Assembly: GCA_045589695.1 (NCBI GenBank)
Contig: JAZNPP010000030.1
Span: 1-62,793, forward strand
DNA from: HGM04593 sp045589695
Lineage (GTDB): Bacteria > Bacteroidota > Bacteroidia > Bacteroidales > Bacteroidaceae
Direction: 5' to 3'
DNA length: 62,793 nucleotides
The notes under the pieces were generated by a model. The model saw only the letters and a program-made list of their open reading frames with translations, ran no database searches and was not told the origin of the DNA. Made by a program: the position numbers and the translations under genes. Positions 32,343 to 40,909 of the stretch are shown here, in pieces; within the stretch, counting starts at the first letter, position 1; each line of letters begins with the position of its first letter.

Positions 32343-34676
32343 TTATTTCAATATCATACGTTTCTTGCCGTCAATAATATAAATGCCGGGAGCCGTAATC
32401 TCTTCGAGCTTGCGGCCCTGCATATCATAGATACCTTTTACAAGTTCTTCGTCTGTAACATCCTCAATGCCTGCCAACGTCTCAGGGTCAATGACTCTAA
32501 TCTTAAAGTCCACTATCTGACCGCCGTTCTCCATGAAATCACCGAACTTGCCGTCACGGTCGCCATCAGGATCAATATTAGACCAGTCGGTCTTTACACG
32601 CATTGTATACACTTTCATTACGTCAGTTACCCTGAACGGCGGGAGCGTGACCGTAGAACGGCCATCGCCAGAAATAGACTCGCCGGCACTGTTCTTGCCA
32701 TTATCGTCCTTTTCCGCATTGTTATTATAGAATGAATAACTCATAAGATCCTCCGCAGGCGTATAGCCGTCTTCAAGCACCGATGCGGAAAAGCCGTTCT
32801 TGTCGGTGTCGATATACACGTATGAATTTATCCATGAACCTCCACCAATATTCACCTCTACTGTAATTTCTTCGCCGGGAGCGACCAACACGGTATCCCT
32901 GTTCATGTAATCGTTATAACAAAGCCGTTCGCTATTGTCTACATAAACGATATTCTCCGCTTCGTCCGCATATGTAGCGCTGACAACCTTTATATACTGG
33001 ATAGCACGGGCGTCTTGATACGACCCTTTGGTTACGGTTTTTACGCCCGTATATGATGGGGTGTAATCTATCACGGGCTCAGGCTCCTCCTTCGGCTCTT
33101 CAGGTTTAGGTCCCGGAGTCGGAATTGTCACATCCGGAACGAGCGACGGGTCGGCTTCCACATTAGGATTGGCAATCAACTGCCATGCAGCGCCTTGGTT
33201 GTCGCTTGTCCACGTAGCGACAGAAGTTCCCGGGCGGAAAGAGGTACACATGAAGTTTGTATCCTCTTCCGTCGCATTGAAAGCGAAACCGTTATCGGCA
33301 AGAGGCACGACAGAGAGCGGAGTCGCAGCTGACGCGAACACGCTGTTGCCGCCTGCGGTGTCGAGATAACCCTTCGCCCCCACGTTAGCCAAATAATACT
33401 TGCCGCCGACATTCATGACCATCCAGCTGTTGTTCGCCGAAGTCAAGTCAAAAGAATCGTCATTAGCCACCGCCCAGACGTTTGATGCCTGTTCGGGATT
33501 ATATACAGCATACTGGTTGTAATATTCATTATAAAGCACGTATGTGCTGTTCACGTCGGCATTGTCGATAGATGTAAGCACCTCGCCGAGTTCGGGCTCG
33601 ACAATAACAGGCTCGTCAGAAGCGAAGTTCACGATATACTCATGCGCATTACTCTTGTTCAGGGCATAATCGCCGCCCTTTATTGTAACCGTAAGCACTT
33701 GAGTGTCCGCATCGTACTTCTTCTCAATCGAAGCACTTCTTCCGTTAGAAGAGACCGACAACTTGCTCTCGTCAAAAGCCTCACCGTACTCCAACGGCAC
33801 CTCGAATATTCCGTTCACGTCCTGTCCGAAGTAGCTGACACCGTCATAAGACAATGACGCAAGTTCCGAATAGTAGACAAACTGAACATCATCGGCCTCA
33901 AGAATACTGCCTTCCTTAACATTATCCCTTGTCCAATAGTCACCGCTTGAGATTATTACATTTACCATTTCAGGCACATCATCGCTGTTGTAGTGCAACG
34001 GAACGGTTATCTCTTGCCAACCGTTATTCGTTGTAGCCGTAAACGAGTAGTCGCAGCTTGCGATACGCACGCCATTGCCGGTACTGCTCACCATACCCAT
34101 TACAGCACGGTCCGTATTATCCACCACATCATTCGATTTTGCAGACTTAATTTCATTTTTGAACGTCCCCTTCCACAAATATGCAATAATGTGAGCCTTT
34201 TCGCCAGTACCGCCCGTACGTTTGAACCACCCTTTTATTGCATCAGGGCGATGCGTGAATGATATGCCTCCGTATGCTCCTCCGTCACAACTTGACACAG
34301 TACTTACAGCATACACCCACGGTGTCGCGAAGGTAATAAACGCAGGAGCGTTCGAACCAATTCCGGCTGCGCCAACCCATTTGTTCTCCATTTTCACCGC
34401 AGCTGAATTATTATAGCTTGGCGTTGATTTATATATAAGAGTCTCCTCCTTTGTTACATTAAAAACAACTTTAACTTTTTGGTTAATGCTTGATCCGTTC
34501 CATGACGCAGGTTCATCGCCCGGACGCTTACGCATCTCGTTGCCATTCGAAGACTGGTAGGTACTGCCGCAACTTCCTTTCCAACTCTCAAAAGATGAGT
34601 TAGGCAAGTGCTGGGCTTGCGTGCAGAATGCGAATGATATAAAAAAAAGTGAAGTAAAAATTTTTCTCATAAGCAA
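32343..34676 (-). CDS. Secreted PCMD- and GEVED-domain protein
   Basis: 777 aa exported protein. Signal peptide (KIFTSLFFISFAFCTQA-Q), then a PCMD putative carbohydrate-metabolism domain (about 22-280; LPNSSFESW start, DRAVMGMV and LEADDVQFVY end). A Ser/Asp-rich middle domain (about 350-520) resembles an Ig-like/lipocalin-type spacer, followed by a PEEPKEEPEP linker and a GEVED-like domain (about 575-725; NSYVYIDTDKNG). The last 40 residues, GIYDMQGRKL...GIYIIDGKK, look like the C-terminal tails of Bacteroidales secreted proteins related to type IX sorting signals. No catalytic motif recognised. It probably binds glycan at the surface or outside the cell. It stands alone between its promoter and terminator. 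Confidence 0.78.
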   Translation of the reverse strand: MLMRKIFTSLFFISFAFCTQAQHLPNSSFESWKGSCGSTYQSSNGNEMRKRPGDEPASWNGSSINQKVKVVFNVTKEETLIYKSTPSYNNSAAVKMENKWVGAAGIGSNAPAFITFATPWVYAVSTVSSCDGGAYGGISFTHRPDAIKGWFKRTGGTGEKAHIIAYLWKGTFKNEIKSAKSNDVVDNTDRAVMGMVSSTGNGVRIASCDYSFTATTNNGWQEITVPLHYNSDDVPEMVNVIISSGDYWTRDNVKEGSILEADDVQFVYYSELASLSYDGVSYFGQDVNGIFEVPLEYGEAFDESKLSVSSNGRSASIEKKYDADTQVLTVTIKGGDYALNKSNAHEYIVNFASDEPVIVEPELGEVLTSIDNADVNSTYVLYNEYYNQYAVYNPEQASNVWAVANDDSFDLTSANNSWMVMNVGGKYYLANVGAKGYLDTAGGNSVFASAATPLSVVPLADNGFAFNATEEDTNFMCTSFRPGTSVATWTSDNQGAAWQLIANPNVEADPSLVPDVTIPTPGPKPEEPKEEPEPVIDYTPSYTGVKTVTKGSYQDARAIQYIKVVSATYADEAENIVYVDNSERLCYNDYMNRDTVLVAPGEEITVEVNIGGGSWINSYVYIDTDKNGFSASVLEDGYTPAEDLMSYSFYNNNAEKDDNGKNSAGESISGDGRSTVTLPPFRVTDVMKVYTMRVKTDWSNIDPDGDRDGKFGDFMENGGQIVDFKIRVIDPETLAGIEDVTDEELVKGIYDMQGRKLEEITAPGIYIIDGKKRMILK

Positions 34677-34793
34677 TATGATTTAAATTCATTTTCAAAA
34701 AAGGCGGCTGTAAATCAATCTATTAAGAGTTATACCATAGTAATAGACAGCAGACAGGGAACAGCCTGATTATTCTAATTTAATAACATTGTG

Positions 34794-34801
34794 CAAATAT
34801 A
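34794..34801 (-). promoter_or_regulatory. Promoter -7 box of the PCMD gene
   Basis: CAAATATA on plus reads TATATTTG on minus. Confidence 0.6.
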
Positions 34802-35018
34802 AGCCATATCGATAAAACACAAAAACAAAAAATTGTTTTTTTGGCTCTATGTGACAATTATTGAACACAATGACGTAAAAATGGAACACCCGCATACAAA
34901 ATGCTTACATTTCCTTTTATTTAACATTTTTTGTCCAATAAAAATCGCCACTCAAAAGATTTTTTCTTCAAAATTCAAAAAAAAGCTTACGTTTCTTTAT
35001 TTTTTAAAACATCGTTAT

Positions 35019-35026
35019 TATATTTG
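35019..35026 (+). promoter_or_regulatory. Promoter -7 box of gdhA
   Basis: TATATTTG followed by CACGG. It lies 90 bp before the ATG at 35109 and excludes the longer frame from 34833. Confidence 0.65.
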
Positions 35027-35108
35027 CACGGCTTTAGAAAAACAGCATATAAATAAGGTGTTCGGAACCTTATCGCAAAACAAACAAAAGAACAAAAAAC
35101 AACATAAG

Positions 35109-36443
35109 ATGAAAGTATCAACAACATTAGAAGAACTAAAGAAAAAATTTCCGCATGAGCCTGAATATTTCCAGGCGGTAGAAGAGGTGCTTAACTCCAT
35201 AGAAGAGGAGTACAACAAACATCCGGAATTCGAAGCGAGCAACCTGATTGAAAGATTGTGTATTCCCGACAGAATATTCACGTTCCGTGTAACATGGGTA
35301 GACGACAGCGGCAAGGTGCAGACAAATACAGGTTACCGTGTACAGCACAACAACGCCATCGGTCCTTACAAAGGCGGCATCCGTTTCCACCCTTCGGTAA
35401 ACTTGGGAATTCTCAAATACTTAGCTTTCGAACAGACTTTCAAGAACTCGCTTACCACCCTTCCTATGGGCGGCGCCAAGGGCGGTTCAGACTTTGACCC
35501 TAAGGGAAAGAGCGACAACGAGGTAATGCGTTTCTGCCAGGCTTTCATCACCGAGCTTTGGCGTAACATTGGCCCGGAAATGGACGTTCCCGCAGGCGAC
35601 ATCGGCGTAGGCGGACGTGAGGTAGGCTATATGTTCGGCATGTACAAGAAACTGACCCGCGAGTTCAACGGCGTGTTCACAGGTAAAGGTCTTGAGTTCG
35701 GCGGCTCGCTCATACGTCCCGAGGCTACCGGCTACGGAAACATATACTTCCTGCAGGAGATGCTCGATACAAGAGGCGAGACCATAGAGGGCAAGACATG
35801 CCTTGTATCAGGTTCGGGCAACGTGGCGCAGTACACGGTTGAGAAAATAATCCAGCTTGGCGGAAAAGCCGTCACCATGAGCGATTCTAACGGCTACATC
35901 TACGACCCGGACGGTATCGACAGAGAAAAGCTCGACTTCATAATGGAGTTGAAGAACGTACGTCGAGGACGCATTAAGGAGTATGCCGACAAATACGGAT
36001 GCAAATACGTAGAGAATGCACGTCCCTGGTGCGAGAAGGGCGATATAGCCCTGCCCTCTGCTACACAGAACGAGATAAACGGCGATGATGCGAGAATGCT
36101 TGTCGCAAACGGAGTAATCGCCGTTTCCGAAGGCGCCAATATGCCGTCTACCCCCGAGGCCATCCACACGTTCCAGGAGGCAAAGATACTCTATGCTCCG
36201 GGCAAGGCCTCAAATGCCGGAGGCGTTTCAGTGTCGGGTCTTGAGATGAGCCAGAACTCAGGCAAAATCAACTGGAGCAGCAAGAAGGTAGACCAAATGT
36301 TGCACGAGATTATGCACAACATCCACAAGTCATGCGTAAAGTACGGCAAACGCAAGGACGGCTACATCGACTATGTAAAAGGCGCTAATGTGGCAGGTTT
36401 CCTCAAAGTCGCCAAGGCCATGATGGCACAAGGTGTCGTATAA
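35109..36443 (+). CDS. gdhA: Glutamate dehydrogenase, hexameric (probably NADP-dependent)
   Basis: 444 aa. Converts 2-oxoglutarate and ammonium to glutamate, the main ammonia entry in Bacteroidales. Seen: GPYKGGIRFHP (substrate-binding Lys), LPMGGAKGGSDFDP with the catalytic Lys, VPAGDIGVGGREVG, and the nucleotide-binding GSGNVAQY. Length fits small hexameric GDHs. Coenzyme choice cannot be read with certainty, but the sequence after the GSGNV motif (MSDSNG) resembles NADP-type enzymes. Monocistronic, strong terminator behind it. Confidence 0.95.
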   Translation: MKVSTTLEELKKKFPHEPEYFQAVEEVLNSIEEEYNKHPEFEASNLIERLCIPDRIFTFRVTWVDDSGKVQTNTGYRVQHNNAIGPYKGGIRFHPSVNLGILKYLAFEQTFKNSLTTLPMGGAKGGSDFDPKGKSDNEVMRFCQAFITELWRNIGPEMDVPAGDIGVGGREVGYMFGMYKKLTREFNGVFTGKGLEFGGSLIRPEATGYGNIYFLQEMLDTRGETIEGKTCLVSGSGNVAQYTVEKIIQLGGKAVTMSDSNGYIYDPDGIDREKLDFIMELKNVRRGRIKEYADKYGCKYVENARPWCEKGDIALPSATQNEINGDDARMLVANGVIAVSEGANMPSTPEAIHTFQEAKILYAPGKASNAGGVSVSGLEMSQNSGKINWSSKKVDQMLHEIMHNIHKSCVKYGKRKDGYIDYVKGANVAGFLKVAKAMMAQGVV

Positions 36444-36464
36444 CAAAAGAAAACTGCTATCAAC

Positions 36465-36506
36465 ATACAAAAACGAGCCCTTCACGGAGGGCTCGTTTTT
36501 GTATGT
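36465..36506. terminator. gdhA terminator
   Basis: 18-bp perfect stem (36465-36482 / 36489-36506) with a 6-base loop and T-rich 3' side. Confidence 0.9.
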
Positions 36507-36520
36507 GCGCATTTTTAAGT

Positions 36521-36528
36521 ATCTTCGC
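36521..36528 (+). promoter_or_regulatory. Promoter -7 box of the AmpG-like gene
   Basis: TATCTTCG, a variant of TAnnTTTG, 15 bp after the gdhA terminator; leader about 24 nt to ATG 36556. Confidence 0.58.
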
Positions 36529-36555
36529 ACCGCAAACAAAAAAAAAGAAACAAAG

Positions 36556-37821
36556 ATGTCCCAAAAGAACAGCGCATGGCTATGGATTCCGACTTTATAC
36601 TTCGCGTCAGGCCTCCCCTACCATGCCATAACATCAATATCCGACATAATGTACAAAGACATGGGGATAAGCAATACCGACATTGCGGTATACACCAGCA
36701 TGCTGCTCATTCCCTGGACCGTCAAACCATTATGGAGCCCCTTTGTGGAGATGATAAGCACACGACGCAAATGGACCCTGCTGTCGCAGATTATACTTGC
36801 CGCATGCTTCGCAGCCGTAGCCGCGGCTATACCGTCGAACAACTTCCTGTGGTTCACGCTCGCCGCTTTCATGGCAGGGGCGTTCGTCTCTTCGACACAC
36901 GACATAGCTCTTGACGGCTTTTACATCCTTGCGCTCACTCAAGACAAGCAGTCATTCTTTTCGGGCATAAGAAACACATTCTACCGTATCGCTACCGTGT
37001 TCAGTTCGGGAATACTCGTAATGCTCGCCAACAGGCTTGCGTTACGTTCCGGCAATAACAGCCATGCATGGAGCGTCACTTTCCTGACTATAGCGGCAAT
37101 AATGACCGTACTCTACTTCTATCACAGAAAAACGCTCCCGCATCCCGAAAGCGACGTGAACAGAAAGACCGGAAGCCTCAAAGAGGTGTTCAACAACTTC
37201 GGCGATATTATTAAGACTTATTTTCAAAAGCCGGGAATAATCCCCGCCTTGCTGTTCCTGCTTCTTTTCCGTTTTCCCGAAGCCCAGTTAGGCAAAATAG
37301 GCAAACTTTTCCTCATGGACAGCGCAGCCACAGGCGGTCTTGGTCTTGACAAGGGAGATATAGGCTTCATAAACGGCGTGATAGGAATAATAGGGCTTAT
37401 AATCGGCGGCATTGCCGGAGGCATATGCATCTCACGCAAAGGACTGAAATACTGGCTATGGCCGATGGTAATCGCAATATCTTTGCCCGATATAGTATAT
37501 GTATACATGAGCATGGCTCTGCCGCATGACTTGACGGTTATAGGCAGCTGCATCTTCATAGAGCAGTTGGGATACGGTTTCGGATTCACGGCTTACACTC
37601 TGTATATGATATATTTCGCCAAAGGCAAGTATCCTACGGCGCACTTTGCGATATCGACAGCCTTCATGTCACTCGGAATGATGCTGCCGGGCATGATATC
37701 AGGCAAGATACAGGAGTGTTTAGGGTACAGGAATTTCTTCATTTGGGTAATGCTCTGCACAGCCGTAACCTTTATTGTATCGGCTTTAATAAAAATTGAC
37801 ACCAATTTTGGAAGGAAATAG
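36556..37821 (+). CDS. AmpG-like MFS permease
   Basis: 421 aa, about 12 transmembrane helices, major-facilitator fold of the AmpG/muropeptide-permease type: start WLWIPTLYFASGLPYHAI, the loop SPFVEMISTRRKW after helix 2, STHDIALDGFYI in helix 4-5 (AmpG proteins carry a D-x-x-A-D/L-D-G-Y element there), and FGFTAYTLYMIYFA in helix 10. AmpG imports anhydro-muropeptides or N-acetylhexosamine-containing wall fragments into the cytosol. It is followed by an N-acetylhexosamine kinase-like gene, which supports a recycling role. The frame extends 41 codons upstream through the gdhA terminator and promoter, so ATG 36556 is the start. Confidence 0.83.
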   Translation: MSQKNSAWLWIPTLYFASGLPYHAITSISDIMYKDMGISNTDIAVYTSMLLIPWTVKPLWSPFVEMISTRRKWTLLSQIILAACFAAVAAAIPSNNFLWFTLAAFMAGAFVSSTHDIALDGFYILALTQDKQSFFSGIRNTFYRIATVFSSGILVMLANRLALRSGNNSHAWSVTFLTIAAIMTVLYFYHRKTLPHPESDVNRKTGSLKEVFNNFGDIIKTYFQKPGIIPALLFLLLFRFPEAQLGKIGKLFLMDSAATGGLGLDKGDIGFINGVIGIIGLIIGGIAGGICISRKGLKYWLWPMVIAISLPDIVYVYMSMALPHDLTVIGSCIFIEQLGYGFGFTAYTLYMIYFAKGKYPTAHFAISTAFMSLGMMLPGMISGKIQECLGYRNFFIWVMLCTAVTFIVSALIKIDTNFGRK

Positions 37822-37862
37822 TTTTTTTGCCGTATATTTACCGAATATTTAACATAAAAACA

Positions 37863-38702
37863 ATGATACTAATAGCAGACAGCGGTTCGACAAAGACCGA
37901 TTGGGTTTTACATGACGGCGAAAGCATTGTGTCAAGAATAAAGACGCAAGGCCTTAACCCGACATTGCAAAGCACTGACGAGATTTTTGAGGTACTGCTG
38001 GCAGAACTTGACGGAAAGATTGCCCCTGACGCCCCCGATGCCATATATTTCTATGGAGCGGGATGCGCATACGACAATGCGAACGGCCGCATGAGAAAGG
38101 CGCTTGAGCAGTTTTTCACGACAAGAACGATTGAGATACAGAGCGACCTCCTCGCCGCAGCACGCTCCTTGTGCAGACACGAAGAGGGAATCGCATGCAT
38201 TTTGGGAACAGGTTCAAATTCATGTCTGTTCGACGGCGAAAAAATAATAGACAACACGCCCTCGCTCGGCTACATCCTCGGCGATGAAGGCAGCGGAGCC
38301 CACCTCGGCCGCCAGCTTATAAGCGACTGCATAAAAAAGCAGCTATCGAGCGAGTTGAGAGAGAAGTTCATGCAGCAATACAAACTCGACCTTGCGAGCA
38401 TACTCGAAAGAGTCTATTACACCCCTCTCCCCAACCGTTGGCTGGCAAGTTTCACGCCTTTCATCATTGAGCATAAAGAGAACATAGAGATTAAGTTGCT
38501 GCTGAAACAATGTTTCACGCAGTTCTTCCAACGCAACACAATGGTCTACCGCCGTTCGTGGTTGCCTATACACATTATCGGAGGCATTGGAGTGAACTTC
38601 GCAGCAGAAATCAAGGAGACAGCCGAAAGCCTCGGCCTCTCTATCGGCAACATTGTCGAAAGCCCCATAGCAGGACTGATAGAATATCACAAAACAAACT
38701 AA
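37863..38702 (+). CDS. BadF/BadG/BcrA-type kinase, probable N-acetylglucosamine or MurNAc kinase
   Basis: 279 aa ASKHA-fold kinase. Phosphate-1 motif ADSGSTKTDW (5-14), phosphate-2 GTGSNSCLF with the strand CILG before it, and adenosine motif near the C-terminus IGGIGVNFA; GDEGSGAHLG lies in the middle. These are the features of eukaryote-like GlcNAc kinases and of bacterial MurK. The frame opens 12 codons earlier, but MILIADSG matches the family start. It lies 41 bp behind the AmpG-like permease and 10 bp before the FKBP gene, so import and phosphorylation of wall amino sugars are probably coupled. Confidence 0.85.
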   Translation: MILIADSGSTKTDWVLHDGESIVSRIKTQGLNPTLQSTDEIFEVLLAELDGKIAPDAPDAIYFYGAGCAYDNANGRMRKALEQFFTTRTIEIQSDLLAAARSLCRHEEGIACILGTGSNSCLFDGEKIIDNTPSLGYILGDEGSGAHLGRQLISDCIKKQLSSELREKFMQQYKLDLASILERVYYTPLPNRWLASFTPFIIEHKENIEIKLLLKQCFTQFFQRNTMVYRRSWLPIHIIGGIGVNFAAEIKETAESLGLSIGNIVESPIAGLIEYHKTN

Positions 38703-38712
38703 ATATTATATT

Positions 38713-39741
38713 ATGAAGAAATTATTATCATCAATCTTCGTATGCGCTGCAGCATTCCTTGCAGTGTCATGCAGTTCAAACGATTACCTTACCGCACCCA
38801 AGATTACCGAGGGCGGCAAACAGCTTGACACATTGTCATACATCTACGGGCAGAGTATCGGCCAGAGCATCGTGAACGGCATAATGCCTCAGCTCAAGGC
38901 AGACTATGACGTTATCCTCTCTTCATTCGAGAAGGCGCTTAAAGGCGCAGAAAGCATTAAAGTCGAGGACGTCAAGATTACAAAAGAGAACATCAACGAG
39001 CTTGGCCAGGAGTACCTCGGGCCTCAGATCAACGAAAAGGTAATGGCAGCAATGCAGGATTCTACAGGCATGACAGAGGTTTTCACTGACGCAAGAGAGA
39101 AAAAGATTGCATCGGCATTGCTTGGTGCGAACATCGGCTTCGGACTTTCCGAGTCAGGCCTTCCATTACAGGTTTCATGGCTCAAGAAAGCCGTGAACGA
39201 CGTGAACGCAGGCGAGATGAACATTGAACAGGACGAGGCAATGGCATTTATGAACAATTATTTCTCGACAGTCGTTCCCGAGAACAACAAGAAGGACTCT
39301 GAAGAGTGGCTCGCAAGCATGGCCAAGAAGAAAGGCGCTAAGGTAACCGAATCGGGCATTGTCTACATCATAGAGAAAGCCGGTTGCGACAGCATCAAAG
39401 CGGTTAATGACGAAGACAAAGTAAAGGTGCTTTACACTGGCAGAACATGCTACGGCAAGGTATTCGACTCAAACCGTTGGAACGACATGCCTAAACAGCG
39501 TCAGGAGATGATAAAGGCATACCAGCCCGAGGCAGAAGGAACGGACAACCCTATCGAGTTCGGACTCAACCAGGTTATAGCCGGCTGGACCGAGGGCATG
39601 AAGCTCATCGGCAAGGGCGGTAAAATCACATTGTGGATACCATCGGAACTTGCATACGGCGAGAGAGGTACGGGACAGGATATCGGTCCTAACTCAGCGC
39701 TCCGCTTCGATGTAGAACTGCTTGAAGTAAACGGCAAGTAA
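38713..39741 (+). CDS. FKBP-type peptidyl-prolyl isomerase lipoprotein
   Basis: 342 aa. Lipoprotein signal with lipobox AVSC (Cys near 20); an N-terminal helical dimerisation region (about 35-215) like FkpA/Mip with the YIYGQSIGQSI start; and a C-terminal FKBP domain (about 225-340) with VKVLYTGRTCYGKVFDSN, VIAGWTEGMKLIGKGGKITLWIP and ELAYGERG. It would be anchored in the outer or inner membrane facing the periplasm and catalyse prolyl isomerisation of exported proteins. Third gene in the AmpG-kinase-FKBP row, followed by a perfect terminator. Confidence 0.93.
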   Translation: MKKLLSSIFVCAAAFLAVSCSSNDYLTAPKITEGGKQLDTLSYIYGQSIGQSIVNGIMPQLKADYDVILSSFEKALKGAESIKVEDVKITKENINELGQEYLGPQINEKVMAAMQDSTGMTEVFTDAREKKIASALLGANIGFGLSESGLPLQVSWLKKAVNDVNAGEMNIEQDEAMAFMNNYFSTVVPENNKKDSEEWLASMAKKKGAKVTESGIVYIIEKAGCDSIKAVNDEDKVKVLYTGRTCYGKVFDSNRWNDMPKQRQEMIKAYQPEAEGTDNPIEFGLNQVIAGWTEGMKLIGKGGKITLWIPSELAYGERGTGQDIGPNSALRFDVELLEVNGK

Positions 39742-39750
39742 GAAACAGGA

Positions 39751-39804
39751 TTAACTGAAAAAAAATGACGGGCAAAATTTTGCCCGTCATTTTTTTTCAG
39801 TTAA
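39751..39804. terminator. 54-bp perfect palindrome, bidirectional terminator
   Basis: 27-bp arms that are fully complementary, with A8 and T8 runs inside each arm around the GC core TGACGGGC. It ends the FKBP transcript and, on the other strand, the small gene that stops at 39797 inside the right arm. Confidence 0.9.
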
Positions 39805-39982
39805 GGACGAATTCCCTTATATCTCCTTCGATATTTTTCTGTACCTTGAAATTTCTCGCGAAATTCTTTATGAACTCAATAGAAGAGAGACTCGGTTTGG
39901 GACATTTCTCATTTTTCAAGGCCTGCGCGATTAAAGTACCGCTGATCTCAAATTCAGAAGTAAATGTTTTATCCATAGGCAT
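39797..39982 (-). CDS. Small conserved-looking protein of unknown function
   Basis: 61 aa (MPMDKTFTSEFEISG...). No signal peptide. A short beta-like start, a helix with ISGTLIAQALKNEK, and a second helix IEFIKNFARNF give a compact helix-turn-helix-like layout, though I do not recognise a family. The frame can start 12 codons earlier (40018) but that part is a hydrophobic AT-rich string. Its last codons lie in the palindromic terminator, and it follows the ECF sigma gene in the same direction after a hairpin at 40030-40066. A cofactor of the sigma factor is possible; anti-sigma factors, however, normally have a membrane helix, absent here. Confidence 0.55.
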   Translation of the reverse strand: MPMDKTFTSEFEISGTLIAQALKNEKCPKPSLSSIEFIKNFARNFKVQKNIEGDIREFVLN

Positions 39983-40029
39983 TATTATTTCGTATTCTAA
40001 TATAATAACGCACAGCATCTATAAATAGT

Positions 40030-40066
40030 ATATGCCGTCACGAAAAAAAAAATCATGACAGCATAT
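40030..40066 (-). terminator. Hairpin with A/U-rich loop between the ECF gene and the 61-aa gene
   Basis: 14-bp stem with G-U pairs and one mismatch (40030-40043 / 40053-40066) enclosing only A residues on plus (U on minus). As minus-strand RNA it would have a U-only loop. No U tract follows, so it may be attenuator or processing site rather than a full terminator. Confidence 0.4.
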
Positions 40067-40088
40067 TATTTAAAAAATATTATGAAAT

Positions 40089-40682
40089 TTATTCCAGCGC
40101 CAAAGATATCGACTTCTCCGCAGCGATGCGACGCATGTTCATTACAGCATAACGCATGCGGCCAAGAGCCGTATTTATGCTCACTCCGGTCATCTCTGCG
40201 ATATCTTTGAACGAAAGGTCCTGATAGTAACGCATGAATACGACCTCACGCTGACAGTCGGGAAGCTCGTCAATGAGGGCGCGTACATCCTTCAGTACCT
40301 GTTCGTTTACCATGCGGTTCTCAATATTTCCTTCGGACAACTTAGCATCGTTCAGGATGTCGAAGTCAGTATCGTCATTCGAGATAAGATTTTCGTTTCT
40401 CTCGACACGGAACTGGTCAATTACAAGATTGTGAGCAATGCGTGTAATCCACGCTCCGAACTTGCCGTCCTTTTGATAACGGCCCTGCTGCATGGTTACA
40501 ATAGCCTTGACAAAGGTCTCCTGAAAGATATCCTCTGCCACTTCACGTGAACGTACCAAGAAATATATATAGTTGAACAACCTGTCTTTGTGACGCTCCA
40601 TGAGAACGTCAAATGCTGAGTTATTGCCTTTCAAGTAGAGGGTGACCAACATATCATCGGTCATCAGCTTTAAATTCTCCAT
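40089..40682 (-). CDS. ECF-type RNA polymerase sigma factor
   Basis: 197 aa sigma-70 family, group 4. Region 2 (about 20-95) with NYIYFLVRSREVAEDIFQET and FGAWITRIAHNLVIDQFR; region 4 (about 130-185) with LPDCQREVVFMRYY, LSFKDIAEMTGVSINTALGRMRYAVMNM cut by its helix-turn-helix. The class is the RpoE-like one common in Bacteroidota. No membrane anti-sigma gene adjoins; the neighbour downstream is the 61-aa protein. A 227-bp gap upstream with a 34-base hairpin (40829-40862) separates it from fmt. Confidence 0.93.
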   Translation of the reverse strand: MENLKLMTDDMLVTLYLKGNNSAFDVLMERHKDRLFNYIYFLVRSREVAEDIFQETFVKAIVTMQQGRYQKDGKFGAWITRIAHNLVIDQFRVERNENLISNDDTDFDILNDAKLSEGNIENRMVNEQVLKDVRALIDELPDCQREVVFMRYYQDLSFKDIAEMTGVSINTALGRMRYAVMNMRRIAAEKSISLALE

Positions 40683-40828
40683 TATGTCTTCTTTAAAAAT
40701 TGAAGTAGAGATTTTCTATAGGCAATTATTTTTACAGGTTTATAGATAAATTTTCAAAACTGCGACAAAGGAAATAAATAAATTGTTCAATTCCAAACAT
40801 TTTAATAAAAAATGACACAAAAAATGCA

Positions 40829-40862
40829 TTAACGATACAATATCGGCATCTGTATCTCGTTA
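40829..40862. promoter_or_regulatory. Hairpin upstream of the ECF sigma gene
   Basis: TTAACGA (40829-40835) pairs with TCGTTAA (40856-40862), continued by TACA/TGTA after a 2-base bulge. It lies between fmt's terminator and the sigma gene; it could be an operator or a second part of the terminator. Confidence 0.35.
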
Positions 40863-40870
40863 AGCTAAAC

Positions 40871-40900
40871 CAAAAAGAAGGCGGCATTGAGCGCCGCCTT
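40871..40900 (-). terminator. Terminator of the prfC-tsaC-clc-fmt run
   Basis: 8-bp GC-rich stem 40878-40885 / 40893-40900, 7-base loop, followed on minus by TTCTTTTTGG. Confidence 0.82.
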
Positions 40901-40909
40901 CCTTGTCCA

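Larger units (their letters stand above)
34677..35108. other. AT-rich divergent spacer between the PCMD gene and gdhA
   Basis: 432 bp. It contains the leftward -7 box at 34794-34801 (leader near 110 nt) and the rightward box at 35019-35026 (leader near 80 nt). The open frame running through to gdhA from 34833 is only an upstream extension in AT-rich DNA: it encodes Phe/Lys-rich sequence and would start before the promoter. No repeat or RNA fold is evident. Confidence 0.5.

Noticed and set aside
34833..35108. 92-codon N-terminal extension of gdhA
   Set aside because: Contains the -7 box and AT-rich low-complexity sequence; family length fits ATG 35109.
36433..36555. 41-codon extension of the AmpG-like gene
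   Set aside because: Runs through the gdhA stop, its terminator and the promoter box at 36521.
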